A stretch of DNA of 64,000 nt from the NCBI GenBank assembly GCA_013397435.1, contig VZRG01000165.1:1-64000 (forward strand), written 5' to 3'. Positions within the stretch are counted from its first letter, which is position 1, and each line of letters opens with the position of its first letter. The notes under the pieces are model-generated. The model ran no database searches, was not told where the DNA came from, and saw nothing but the letters and a program-made list of their open reading frames with translations. Position numbers and translations under genes: made by a program. This document shows, one piece after another, positions 27,048 to 39,203 of the stretch. The stretch comes from Erythrocercus mccallii (lineage: Eukaryota; Chordata; Aves; Passeriformes; Dicruridae).

Positions 27048-27566
27048 TGTGTCCAGCTCTGGGGTCTTCAGCAAAAGAAGGACATGGACCTGTTGGAGTG
27101 AGTCCAGAGGAGCACCATCAAGATCATTAGAGGGATAGAGTACATCTCATAAGACTGAGAGAAATGGGATTGTTCAGCCTGGAAAACAGAAGGCTTCAGG
27201 GTGACCTAATTGCTGTCTTTCAGTATCTGAAGAGAGCCCACAGGAAGACAGTGAGACACTTTTTACAGGAGCCTGTAGTGACAGGACAAGGGGTAATGGA
27301 TTCAAATTAAAAGAAAGTAGGTTTAGATTAAATATTAGGGGGAAGTTCTTTACTGTGAGAGTGGTGAGACACTGGCACAGGTTCTCTGGAGAAGTTTGGG
27401 ATGCTCCGTTCCCCAAGGTGTTCAAGGCCAGGCTGGATGGATCTCTGAGTAACCTGGTCTAGTGAAAGGTGTCCCTGCCCATGTCAAGGGGGTTGGAACT
27501 AGATGATCTTTAAGGTCGCTTCCAAACCTAGCCATTCTATGATTCTATCATTCTGTGATTCTATGA
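27048..27566 (+). mobile_element. CR1 LINE, 5'-truncated, longest clear tail
   Basis: The best-preserved CR1 stretch here, about 520 bp. It opens at 'gtgtccagctctgggg', runs through 'gacatggacctgttggagtg' and 'gagtccagaggagcacc', then the usual ORF2 C-terminal text. It ends with 'cattctatgattctatc' and further imperfect octamers. Stops and frame breaks leave no long plus-strand frame; the open frame on the opposite strand at 27174-27425 is a shadow. The text includes 'aacctggtctagtgaaaggtgt', the same subfamily landmark as in the copy at 2552-3016, so those two are likely close relatives. It is 5' truncated and lacks the catalytic domains. Confidence 0.96.
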
Positions 27567-28691
27567 CCTGTATATCAGATGCTGCTAAGATGCACAGTGT
27601 TGTTGGCCCTCTAAAAGCAGGTGATTTGGAGCCTTCTAGATGAATATGTATTCAGCTTGGGCACTAAAGCTAAGTTCTTCTTCTGGAACTTTCTGTTGGA
27701 TTCTTACATGGACTAGATGTGCAACTTCTGCATCTCTGAAGTTCTGCTTCTCTGAGTAGGGACAACTGAGATGCCAATCAGGTATCCCAGTTTATCCAGG
27801 GAGACCAGGTCATGTACTTTGCCTCTTGTGGCATGTATGAAGCAGTTTGGGACCTATCACAGCCAAATGCAGTCAGAGGCAGGAGACCTTACCAGGGCTG
27901 ACTGCCAACCCAAATGTTATCTCTGCTGGCAACGTGCTGATTCTTCTTTTGATTTGAGGACAACCTTCCAAGGCCTGTTTTTCCAGTTAAGCAGAAATCC
28001 CAGTCTAACATTCTAGCTAAATTAAATTTCTTTTGAAAAAGGTTGCCTTTACAACCCAGTTAAAACACTATTCAAACACCACTTATACATTATGTTATAC
28101 TTTTGAGGCAGCTAATAATCATTCCTAGAGTTAGGTGATTCGTGTAAGAGCAGATGGATCAATTGTCTAACATTTCTCACTGAGAGAGTGTCATAACCTT
28201 GATTACACCCCAGAGCTTCTAACCTCACAGCTGCCCACATTTAGTATCTTTGTGCCCACTCTCCCATCGCTTGTACTGCTCAGTTGTATCATATGCACTT
28301 GGCTTTACAACCTTACTCCACAAGGGCAAAATCTGCTTTTCTTTGTGCATAGCTAAGGCTTCCCAAACCAAAGTAACCCAGACAGGAAGAGTCAAGGTTG
28401 ATCTTATGACTTACTGAATATCCGTAGCCCCCACAGGGGAGAGATGTCCTGACCATCCAACAGTGAGAAAACTTTAAAATGGAGTTATGTTTAGCAAAAC
28501 ACCTGAATTCAAATCTACTGCCCCATTCAGTAGTAAGCCTGGCTTTCTTTTTAAGGAGTCCCCATAGAAAAGATGATTATTTTTTTCTTAAAAATAAGTT
28601 TAAAAATTAATTGACTGATTGTGCATGCAAATAAAAGTTTAAAGAACTAAGGCTGAAAGCTAAAAAGCCATGAAGGAAACAAAAAGACACC

Positions 28692-28728
28692 TTTTTATTT
28701 TTCTTCTTCTTTTTTTTTTTTTTTTTTT
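28692..28728. repeat. Poly-pyrimidine tract ending in T19
   Basis: A T- and C-only run whose last 19 bases are T (28710-28728). On the minus strand it would be a poly(A) run, but I see no retroposed gene body beside it, so I call it a simple repeat. Confidence 0.9.
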
Positions 28729-31004
28729 GTGGGAAAACCCTGACAATCTGTATGCCTGGGTTAGAGTTGTATCTGCTTGCTTGAAAAACTTGGACTGCCA
28801 GCACCATGTCATTGATCATTTCTCATGCTACTTCTTAATTAGATTAAATGAAAGACAAAGTAATTTGCTTTGCCTCTGTTGCAGTACTGAAGAGAATTTT
28901 GTGTGGCTTCATTGAGAAGAGACACAGATCATCCTCTTTTTTTTCCTGAAACCTAAAGTTCAAGCTTTTGCTAGCACATTTCTAGACCAGGCCCTAATTT
29001 CTGGGGAAATAAAAAATATTTGGATGTTTCAGGAAGTCTCTTGCAATTTTTTATGCATTTTCATGTCTACAAGTAAACTGATTGTAAGTATGAGTAAGAT
29101 TAAGATATGGCTCTCTGTATATGCTAATAATTTTAGTGTGTTAAAAAAATTTCTACCCTCAATTACAACAGTCAGGGAAACAGAGAGAAAGAGAGAGAGC
29201 TAAGGCTATTACAATTTAAAAGTAAAATACTGCCAAACTACTTTATAACAACGTTACATAGTGTCAGAAATAACTGCTTAGCAAGCACATCAAGTCCACA
29301 ATGATTTTTACCTCAGAGTGGTCCCCCAGAGACTTCTTATCTATTTGTCTTTAAAGGCTTAAAGAAATTCTCCACAGAGTTTTACATCCTTTCCACTAAG
29401 AAGTGTGTCACCAGTGGTCATAATTTTACCCTAGCATGCAAGGTCCCACTGCAACAAACATGGCAGAATTATTTTAGAATGTATTATTACTATTTCCTAG
29501 AAGTATTTTGTTGATTAAGCATCTTTCAGAATCCTGTTTTGCAAGGAAAAAAGGATCCCAACAACTTAGGTTAGTTTTGGAAAGAAAATATCACCAATGA
29601 CCACATGGCTTTAGAAGGTAACCTTTGGATTCCTCAGAAATCAAATCAACAAATTAAATATATGCAAGTCTTAAAATTCACTGTTTTAGGGAATCCCTGC
29701 ATTGCAGCTATTTTTAGTTCTGGATCAACAGAATTGATTTCAAACTAAATGTTCAGTTTGCTTTTATTGGTACTGCTTTTGTGCTGACAATAGATATTTG
29801 ATTTCAGTTGTCTTTCCCTTTGTTTTGGTTCATGAATACCTGTCACAAGTAACTCCCCAGGCACTTTGTTTATCTGTCTTCTCCTGATTAAATGTACCAT
29901 TACTCTAGATTTTAAAAGATCACTTTCCAAGCAGAGGTCAGCAGCAAGACAGAGAATTTTCTTCTAGCCTCTTTCTCCCTCTTTTAAAAATCAGAGCTGG
30001 ATATCTTCATAAGGAATGTGCTATCCCCCACAGGAGTCATCTACTCTTTATAGAGTTTAATGAGTAAAGCACTCAAGCCTGTATTAATCTAAATTCCATT
30101 ACATGGTTATAATAGTCTTTTTTCAGTTTTAAAGGTGTGCAGTTTAATTTTCGATAGCAAAGAAAGATCTCTGTCTTTACTCACAGGCTGACTTTGCCTC
30201 AGTTTCACCAAAAGAAGTCCAGCAGTGCAGTCTGTGTCAGCAGGTCAGTCCAGACATCACTGCCTTAGCTGTCTGTCCATCATTCAATAATAAATGAAAG
30301 TGACTGCAGTAAGGTGTTGCCAAACATTTAATGTATGGCTATTTCCTCTATTTAATGCAAAATCACTTCTTAAGAAGTCTGAATTTCTACATCTGGTTTG
30401 AATCTCAGTAGACAGAGATGAAGAGTTCAGTAGATAAAAGAGCATTTACATGGGTGGTTATTTAACTTTTCAGGCTCATTAATCAAGTAGGACAAACCTC
30501 ATTCAACAAACAGGTGTTTAATTGAATAGGTTTTTTCATCCATCCAATTTATGTTAAAATACCCTGTGCTAATTAGTTCACAGTTACTCCCAAGTTGATT
30601 CACAATCAATTAATGTTGTTCACAAACATTGCTACTCTTTTTAGGTGAGAAGCACACAACAAAGTATAGTATTTTGAACAGACCTAAGATATTGCCATGA
30701 TGCTGTGAATGTTGAGGCAAAATGCTAATCACATAGTGACCACAGAGGGCAAAACCAGGCAGAATGAAAAATACAGATTTAATAGCAGAGGAGGGAATGT
30801 CCTGCTTCACTGACACCTCTCTAAAACCATGTGGACTTTGGAGCAAGGAAATTAATTTGAATGGTCTATGAGAAGAAAGGGAATCAAAATGGAATTTTGA
30901 GATGAAGGATGAACACAATCATAGTCTCCTGTATGTAAGACTCAAACTGGCTGTGAGAGGGCAGAAGCATTATGCAAGACCCTGGAAAGACTGAAGTTTA
31001 GCAG

Positions 31005-31562
31005 TCAAAAGGAGAAAAACCTGGCATGTGTATAAAGGACATAAAAGTGACTAGCTTGTAAGCATTTGCTTTGCAGGTGAGGATACTCTGTTCCTGGCAC
31101 CTCCTCCAAATCACCATCATGTAAATTCCATTCTTTGGTTTTGGTTTTGAGAAGATTGCTACAAACTCTGCCATGAAAATATTCCTGGTGTTGGCATATC
31201 TCCCATATTTTAGAGTTTTTAGAGGAAAATGAATCAGCTGTTGAGAGAAAAGCCACTGCTACTGTGTTCTGGTTTTGAGGGTTTGGTGGGTGGTAGCTGA
31301 CTGGCAATGGTTTCTGGTTGACTATAACAAAACTCACAATATTTTGTTTCAAAATGGTTTTGAGTATAAGATTATGGAAGAAATATATTTTTGGACCTTG
31401 TTTCCTTTTGGCTTTTACGATGCCAGCCTCTGATTTAACCATGGTAGAAAAATCTGTAGGTGTAGAATGAGTCAGTTTCCTACTTATGGGAATGACACCG
31501 TAATCCCAGATACAGAACAACTCTTTAGAGGTGAACTGTATCAACTGCTTGCTAAAGAACAC
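31005..31562 (-). other. Unassigned 185-codon open frame
   Basis: The longest open frame in the window: 185 codons from an ATG at the 31562 end, on the minus strand. The predicted product is rich in Ser, Lys and Phe. It has no signal peptide, transmembrane segment or motif I recognise. No TATA box, splice pair or neighbouring exon supports it. In AT-rich DNA one frame of this size in 64 kb can arise by chance. It could also be a remnant of a terminal exon or old retroelement, but I see no text that shows that. I list it because it is the outlier in length, not because I believe it is a gene. Confidence 0.12.
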
Positions 31563-33458
31563 TGTGCAACTATAGGGAATATGAAAGCCTGGTGTGGTGG
31601 ATGGGGCGCATCTGGAACATCAGAATGAGTGGTTTTTAACTTTTAACTTGATTTTAATTTAATAACTACATTTTAAATATGGCATTTTGGGATCTCAACT
31701 GCCTTTGACAGTGTTAGGTGAGCAGAGACGGGAAACCAGGAGGATGAGTTTTCAATGTCAGCTTAACTTTAAGTTGTGATACAAACAACTTCAAGGGTGA
31801 ACATACATGATGAAGATTTCTGAACTCTAAAATGGAAAATAAAATATTGTTTTAAGATACTAAAGTCCTCAGCTTAGCACAGATTTCTGGAGCTGCTTTT
31901 TCAGCTTTGTAAATAAGAAATTATCTATGCCAAGAGACAAGCAGACAACTCTTCTTTTCAATGGAGCAGATGGTAGATGCATTGGAAGCATCCTACTTCT
32001 TTCTTCTTCTGTGCAAATAAATATATTTTAAAATGCTGAACCTGATATGAAGTTTATTTCAATAATTAATGTAAGTGGTATGCACTCGGAGTCTAGGAAT
32101 TCCCATCACTTCTGGGCAGTGTCCACAGAGAGATCTTGGAACAGAAGAATCCCGTGCCCTTCAAACCGTCACAGATATTTTTTTCATACTGAATGCATTC
32201 ATCTGTTCTATCAGCATATTTGTGGAGATGTTAGAAAAATGTATAATATAAAACAAAAAAAAGTATAAAAGCAACCTTTTCTATTTTAAAACTTAAGAAT
32301 CCCTTCAAGTTTTAGCTGTTGCTTTTTTCCCCCACAGCCCACCCCCCAACCCAGCTGCTCTTTGATCTGTCTCTTCCTAAGCAGATAAATATATTTTAAA
32401 TTATTGCTAGCCCCAGGGGACCCAAATGGGTGTTAGCTAGCAACGAGATGCTTTTAGGAAATGTCACTAATGTAGGTGGCGAAAATGGCAAGGAACTGTT
32501 CAGGACTGCAACATCCCAGCTAATTCTGGTCCAAACTTAGGCTGAAATAAATGAGTACAATGTTCAGTGTCTTCTTTGGCATATTCAGCCTCTAAACATC
32601 TCTGAAATTTCCTGATTGTTCTGTCTTCTCATTAGGAATTGAGGAACAGGAGCTTCTAAGGAGAGTGGTTTACTCTCATATGCAGCTTTTGTTTAAAATA
32701 CACCAGGCATACCAAAAGCTGAGGTCTCTGGAAATGTACAGACTTGTAGCTTCATTTTCTACTGCCTTTTGTCACCTATAAAATAGCAATAAGTTGTGAT
32801 CATTCTAATTTGTTGACTACTCCTGTCAATTAGGCTAGTTGTGTCTAATTAGTGCCAAAGTTTTAAGAGAAATCAAACAAGTCCTTGGGTTGGAGGCAGA
32901 GGGACATCTTCAGCGGCCTGTACAGAATCATATGCACCACATTACAAACATCAAGAGTAGATTTCTGGTCTTTGTACTGATTAAGACCTCCCAAATGGAA
33001 AGTCTAGGTAGCTTACAGGGTTAAAAGAGAGAGTTAATGTTTCTGAAATCCACTTAAGGGGCAGCAAGCCAGAATACTCCTTTGCATCAACCACAGAGGG
33101 ATGTAAAACTCCTCTGTAAGAGGGACTCGGCATCAGGAGACTGAGTCTGGAACAGCCTCAGGCATGAGCAGATCGAAGGCCAAGCTGGATGCATCTCACA
33201 GAGGCATTCTCACATGCTAGGATGCAGAAAGTTGATGGAAGATGCCTCTCAAGATGGAGAAAAGACGTTCCTTGCTCCACATAAAATTTATTCCCAGAAA
33301 ATAAGTTTGTTTCTCCTGCTTCAGTTTTTGATTCTAGAAGAAGTGGACAGCTCAGTGCTCTTTGAGGAAGTCATTTGCTTATCAAGCTATAGTCTCTCTG
33401 GTTTTGTTAGCGTCGGCCGGAAACCATATAATCACACAGTGGCAATTATATGCGGTGC

Positions 33459-33464
33459 TTTATT
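33459..33464 (-). terminator. LTR poly(A) signal (AATAAA), copy 2
   Basis: AATAAA on the minus strand, at the position equivalent to 5493-5498 in the other LTR. GC-rich text lies immediately upstream on that strand and the element's 3' end about 55 bases downstream. Its conservation in both copies supports the assigned orientation. Confidence 0.68.
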
Positions 33465-33534
33465 TGAAGCGCGCGGGGGCATGGGGGTCTGAAGACCCAA
33501 ATCTCATGCCCACTGGATGTACAAATGCTTATGA

Positions 33535-33542
33535 TTTTTATA
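33535..33542 (-). promoter_or_regulatory. LTR TATA box, copy 2
   Basis: The minus strand reads TATAAAAA, a better match to the consensus than the equivalent CTATAAG in copy 1. Position relative to the poly(A) signal fits the U3 promoter of a retroviral LTR. Whether this solo LTR still drives transcription toward lower coordinates is unknown. Confidence 0.6.
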
Positions 33543-33827
33543 GTCTTATACATATGTAAATCATACGTAAATTAATACCTTACTCAATATTTTCCCTTAA
33601 CTACTAATTAGCTGATTCTGGTTACTATTACAAAATCACACTTCCTCCTTCTCTGATTTAGTGCGTAGTTTTAGGTTACACTTGATTTGGTAAAGACAAT
33701 CCCCTTTAATTATCCTGGATCTGGCTATGGAAAAGCTGACGTCCCGTTCCAAGATCTTGTTATCTTGTACTTTGTTCTAACTACCACTACAATTTCAGAA
33801 ATAACTTTAACCCTGTACTATCAGTTT

Positions 33828-36800
33828 TGGTCTTTTCATCTACCTTTGTAAATCCTATATGCCATTCTTCACAACAGAATCAGAGTGAACAATGAAGATA
33901 CATCCTTCTAAGGTGGCATTCTTCTTGTCCTGCAGTTGTGCGCAGCTTGGTGAGTGAGGTATAGTCCTGGTATGCAGAGACAAGGTCTGAAGAAATCCCC
34001 TGGACAAGAACAAAAAGTGAACCATAGTACTGGTTATGCTTTTTGAGATCAACACAGTGCTATTTCACTAATTTACACAGAATCTGACTATACTGAATGA
34101 ATCAAACCCTCCTGTAAAGTGAAGTTTCCCTCTTCCCAGCTGACGGCATTACTGACCATGCACATCAATCTTTTTCAACAATATGTAAAAAATCTTAAAA
34201 CAATCTTAAATACAAGGTGAACAACATTGTTCATTTTTCTTCCAGTTCTGCCCTCAGTACTAGTAAAAGTGGCAACAGCATTAACCTGCCCTACTTTCCC
34301 TGTGGGATGAGACCACAGAGATCGAGTCTGTGGCAGTGTGCAGGACTGCTCATTTGATATACGAAATGTTCTGTGATATATACAGCTGTGCCACCATTCT
34401 GGAGAACTACTGTAGCTTTTTGCTAAAAACAAATGAATGATCTCCCTTGCAAAGTTTATTTTGGCCGTATGAAGGACTTTCTAATGCTTTATCGAGCACT
34501 TCACCAGTTTTCTTGAAAATATATGTGGCAGGTGGTGATTCATCTTGCAGAGAATAATTAATTGGCATTTTCAAGTGATGATCAATCTGGAATGATGTGA
34601 TTGGGATTATTTGCTTGAAATAGTATTTCACTTATTGACAGTGTGTGGTTTCTGTCATTATTTTGATTTCTAGTGGCAGAATGCTCCAAATAAATACAGC
34701 TGAAGCTATGCATAGCTGTTACAGATAACAGGAAAAAGAGCTGTGTTCTGTTGAAACCATGGGATGGTTTTCATTGAGTTCATGCAATGGACTCCTGGAC
34801 ATGATTAAAAAACATGTGGAACGCATAAGCTCAGAAAGCTCCCTTCACAAAGCCATTGCCCTAAAATGTGTAGTCTTAAACCTCTTTAATGAAATCCTCA
34901 GAGCAACAAGTAACTCCCTCTCCCTACAAGTGGATTATTACAGTTCTCATAGCCTTGTGGAAGTTTTAATTGAAGGGCACTACTTAAAGGGATGGTGTGG
35001 GATGACTCTAAGGTAAGATTGATCAGTACAGGCAGAATTTTATTACAAGTGTCAATTAGATTGAAAAGTGTTATAAAAAAGATCATTTGCATAGCTTTAG
35101 GGGACAAGGAGACACATTATTCCAAAATCTCCTTTGCTGATTGTTTAGTGATTCTCTAAGGGTAACAGGGAGGAAATATTCCCTCCTGCAAGTGGAGATA
35201 GTAGCCACTTTCTGACTGGCTTTGATTTAAAGCTCATTAATGAGATATGTGCAGCTAATTAAGAGCAGGGAGAATTTAGCTATATACCACAGTGGAGAAG
35301 AGCATTTATCAGAGAGGATTGGACTATTGCCCTATGGAAGTTCAATGCTGTGCTACCAGGAACAACTCAGTTCCAATGCTGCAGAGAAGGGCAATATACC
35401 AAATAGCTAAAACTGGTTGAAGATATGTTTTTCCCCCTAGAAAAAAATAAGGTTGCACTGACAACGCATTTTTTTCGTGAAAACCCTTATTTTTATTAAT
35501 TCAACACAGTAAGGACAAGATCTTTCTTTTCATTTTCATCCTTTTTTACCTCTGCAGGGAAGGGACAAATTAGAAGACAGAAAGCCTTTGGCTGCTGCAA
35601 CTACATCTCTTTTGGAACTTGAGATAGATCACACAAGTGTCTACAATAGCATTTTAGTTGGAAGCAGGAGCATCCTACCAAATCAAAGACTTGCTGCAGC
35701 CTCCCACTTTCTATACTTCTGTTTCCATCATAAAAATGAAAATGTAATCACAAAATGTAATCACAAAAGATTGTGCATGAGAATTCTTTTCAGACTGAAA
35801 CATGTCTGAAAGATGTACTCCAGACATGCACTTTGTCTGCTCCAGCTGTTAGTGAGCATCCAGGCCCTTCAATATATAAACATAGGTATCTGTGTATATT
35901 TGTAAGCTTCTTATTTATATTCCACTAAAGTCAGTGGAAATGGATAACCTAAATATTGTGCTATTTTTGGACATCCTGAGCACCCACCTGGCCTCCAGGA
36001 CACCTGTTCTGTCAGCTAGTACATGTGGTGTAGAGATTACATGTGGTATAGATTAAATGAAGATGCTGAATCCCACCTTGACACAATAGAGTCAGTGGAG
36101 CCTAGACAGCCATTCAGTTCCCCTGAAAGTATATGTGTGACAGAGTTTGGTTGCACATGGAGCTGTAGGAGATACCTCAAGGAATAAAGAGTGTCTTCAC
36201 AGGGCTGATAGCTCTGACACAGGATTTATGGGAGCCTTCTGCAGCTGTGCGCCAAGGTGAAATACCCTCAAGGGCTGAAATGAGCCAAGAGACCTGTGTT
36301 TAGCAATGGTCACAGACAGAGCAGCATACTATGGAAACAAGGATAATGTATTTTGTCATTTGTTCTGTCACATCCCACTTCGCTATCATCTAAAATTTTC
36401 CTCATTTTGGGAAAGGTAGTGAATATGCATTGCCAGATGGAAATCATGAGAGTGGAATATTCTGGGGAAAGTATTCATAACAAAATATCAGACTTCTGCC
36501 TTCAGGTCCTTTTCTTTCTGTGTCTTTTCCAACAGATGACTTCCTATCAAGACCCAAATGTATGGTAAGAAAATGTAAATTTTCTGGTATTGTGTGAGTT
36601 TAGAACCCCTCTCTGCAAGGGAGAGCTAGGCACATCATGTACTCCCAGCCTAGAATATGAATATCATCTCCTGGCTGTATTTTTGTCCACAGATTTATTT
36701 TTTGTCTGCATAGTGTTTCTATAGGTGGATGAGATCACCTTCTTGAGGGAAATTAAAACTTGAGATTTATATTAAAATTTTTCCAACAGTGCATACTCAT

Positions 36801-37822
36801 TGATTTTTTCAATTTAAAATTTTATTTTACTCATTTTTCTGTGGTAATATTGTAGTTTATGATAAATACATTTATTGTCAGAAGAAACTGTTTTGTTATG
36901 AATACTTGCAGTTTCTAAATTATACTTTCAGCTGCTTACTCAATCTCAGTCATTTTTGTCATGTGAACCGAAACTCTAAAACTTCACTAAAAAGTAAACT
37001 GAGGTAAATTTGAATTAGTACATTTGATATTTGTAGGTAATAGAGTGGTATATCACAATGTGGGCTATTGCTACATACAGGTGTCTCACTTCTGCCATTT
37101 CTAGCTAGCAGTCTTGTGTTAGAGCAATTCTTGGTATTCATCTCTCAGTGCATCACTTTGCACTTTGTAAAATTAAGTTTTAAACAATTTTCTTTATTAA
37201 AATCTCCAGAGTAGTTTACATATTTATATAAAATATTTCAACATTTTTTTATTGATGTGTGATCATGTCAACAGCAAAAGTCTTCTCAATGCAGAGAGAT
37301 CTTTTGCCTAACTCAGACATTAAAATGTTAAATAAATTTGGTATCAGAATTTTGAGAAAGCCTAGAAAGATCTCCCTTCTATTCCAGTATAAGTCCTTGT
37401 AGCACAATCCTTGAGTTGTCAGTATTTTATCAAACACATATTTTTTTTTGTTTTATGTGAAACCTTACTCTTTTCTCAAGTTTTTCCCTAGTAATGGACA
37501 TAGTACAAAAATAAATAGCTACTCAATGATATTTGCCTCTTAAAATGCAAGAATTTGTATTGCTTTTCTCTCAAGCATGATAACTTCTTTAATTGACAAA
37601 TTAATGGAAAAATATTGTTCTGATGGCACAGCTTATGTACGTAGTTTGTCAGCTCAGAGTGATTTGCTAGTGGTCAAACAAAGTGTGCATTTCTGAGAAA
37701 CTAAGCCATGCATATTCCCTTGCTGTTGGCTTTGATCATTGACTAGAATGTAACACAGAGATTAGTGTTGGGTTTTGTGGATGTGAATTTGCATATGTTT
37801 TTGTGTGGAAATCAGCTTCAGA
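33828..37822. other. Unannotated AT-rich region
   Basis: About 4 kb with no recognisable gene or interspersed repeat. It contains a 13-bp tandem pair at 35739-35764 and one exon-like segment at 36536-36564, discussed as a finding. All frames are under 90 codons. Confidence 0.55.
35739..35764. repeat. 13-bp tandem duplication
   Basis: Two perfect adjacent copies of 'aaaatgtaatcac'. It lies in a short plus-strand frame that I consider spurious. Confidence 0.88.
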
Positions 37823-37928
37823 ACCACAGAATCATGCAACCATAAAATTGTTGGTTGGAAGAGGATCTGGGACAGCTCCCTGCTTAAAATGGGACTATGG
37901 TCAATACTGGATTGGGCCAGACATGTCT
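37823..37928 (-). mobile_element. Decayed CR1 LINE 3' end
   Basis: The plus strand begins 'accacagaatcatgcaacca', then 'ttggttggaagaggatctgg', 'gctccctgcttaaaatggg' and 'tggattgggccagacatgt'. This is the inverted CR1 3' end in the usual order: octamer tail, 'ggttggaaggga'-type text, then the 'ccctgctcaagcaggg' segment. Only about 100 bases survive and they are well diverged. The downstream limit is by eye. Confidence 0.68.
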
Positions 37929-39203
37929 CCTTCTGGTCTTTGGTGGATACAATTTCACATGTATTTGCTTGAGTGCTTTAACGTTCAAGGAAAGCAAAAG
38001 CAAATGGGTCATGAGAAAGGGTGATGTGGAATTCAGATTTGCATTTGAATGAATATTCTCAGTTCTTTTTCATATTATTCCCTTGGGCCATGAAAAGAAG
38101 AGACACAGATTACTGAGAAGTCTCTAGACTGACTGATTGATATGGTTTGTATTTGCCATGTAAATGTATAATGCCTAATACTGTATCTATACAAATAAAA
38201 TGCTGATTGACAAACTAGCCCAGAAACAGTCAACTCCTAGGAGGAGGAAGTCATTAACATTTTAAAAAGCAAAATCCTAAAGGAAGGCTGTTCAGGCACT
38301 GCAAAGGAAGGTGCTACTTTGAAATGTGCAAAGGTATGAGCAGTCAATATTAAGGATTCTTTTGTTTTTATTGGAACAAAATTCAAGGATTTTTTTTCCA
38401 GTAGGAAAAACCACTTGATATGCAAACTAGAAGAATTCAAAAAGGATTGTGGAATAATTAATTTTATGATATATATTGGAACATAAAAACAGAATTCTAA
38501 ATTGCATATTTAAATTTTTAAAAATGAGAAAATGTACATCATGTTAAAGAAGCCTTTAGCATTCAAGCTCCACAGAGGACTTCTAAAGGGGAAGAACACT
38601 AGCTCTTAACATAGCCTACTTGCTCACAAGTTTCCAGAGAGCATAAGTCAAACAATATGCTGCTGATAAGGGGAAAAGAGCTAGGCACAATTATTAAGCA
38701 AGGGGGGTTTTGGCCAAGGTAACTTACAGCACATGAGTAAAATACCAGTTGAGATTGTCACCATTTATCATAGTGCCCTGCCTTGAAGAATGGGAAACTA
38801 GTTTCCATTTTAATGAGCAGTTGTAAAGGAGGATGTTAGTTTATACAGCATCAGGGAGAGAATTGCTGATGCCATGAGCAAGAAGCATGAGTTTTGTTTT
38901 TATCAGAAAAGCTTGCTGCATCCTTCTATTTCCTTTTCAGTCCCAGTTTGTCTTTTCAGAAAGGGTTATGGAACTTTTCTGGATGTCCTCAGTCTACTTT
39001 GCCCTTGATCCTATATGCCATCCTTTTGCTTTGGCTTTTTGACGCTCTTCAACCTTTGTCTTATCACTGTTCACCTTCCCACTCACTGCTTCCTCTCTTG
39101 ATGGCTAAAATGGGACATGCCTTCTCCAAGGGCATCCCAGACACCATGCATTTTAAAACAGTGGAGTTTGTGAACATTTTCCTGGGTTTTGCATGTCAAA
39201 ACA
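37929..39203. other. Unannotated AT-rich spacer
   Basis: About 1.3 kb before the CR1 pair. A 118-codon plus-strand frame at 38894-39250 begins with a hydrophobic Phe/Leu-rich run that could mimic a signal peptide or membrane segment. Its end runs into CR1 sequence, and I see no domain, so I do not call it a gene. Confidence 0.5.

Larger units (their letters stand above)
27567..33400. other. Unannotated AT-rich region
   Basis: About 5.8 kb between a CR1 tail and the second solo LTR. It includes the longest open frame of the window, 185 codons at 31005-31562 on the minus strand, listed separately. It also has a pyrimidine tract at 28692-28728 and a short GA run at 29181-29200. The 102-codon minus frame at 30610-30918 has no recognisable domain. 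I see no splice-flanked exon series or RNA gene. Confidence 0.55.
33405..33823 (-). mobile_element. Solo LTR of an endogenous retrovirus, copy 2
   Basis: A 419-bp LTR of the same family and orientation as that at 5440-5862. The two agree at roughly nine bases in ten by eye, with a few small indels (for example 'acttttac' missing near 33790). It runs from TGTTAG to CTATCA, so the TG...CA ends are intact, and is flanked by 'gttt' (33401-33404 and 33824-33827), a 4-bp target duplication unlike that of copy 1. On the minus strand a clean TATAAAAA box lies at 33535-33542 and AATAAA at 33459-33464. No internal retroviral sequence adjoins it. The different duplications mean the two LTRs are separate insertions and not the ends of one provirus. 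Confidence 0.9.

Noticed and set aside
33100..33260. 'gaaggccaagctggatg' as CR1 text
   Set aside because: Only this short phrase matches; the sequence on both sides does not follow CR1 order.
5440..33823. The two LTRs as the ends of one 28-kb provirus
   Set aside because: They carry different 4-bp duplications, the distance is far too large, and no gag, pol or env frame lies between them.
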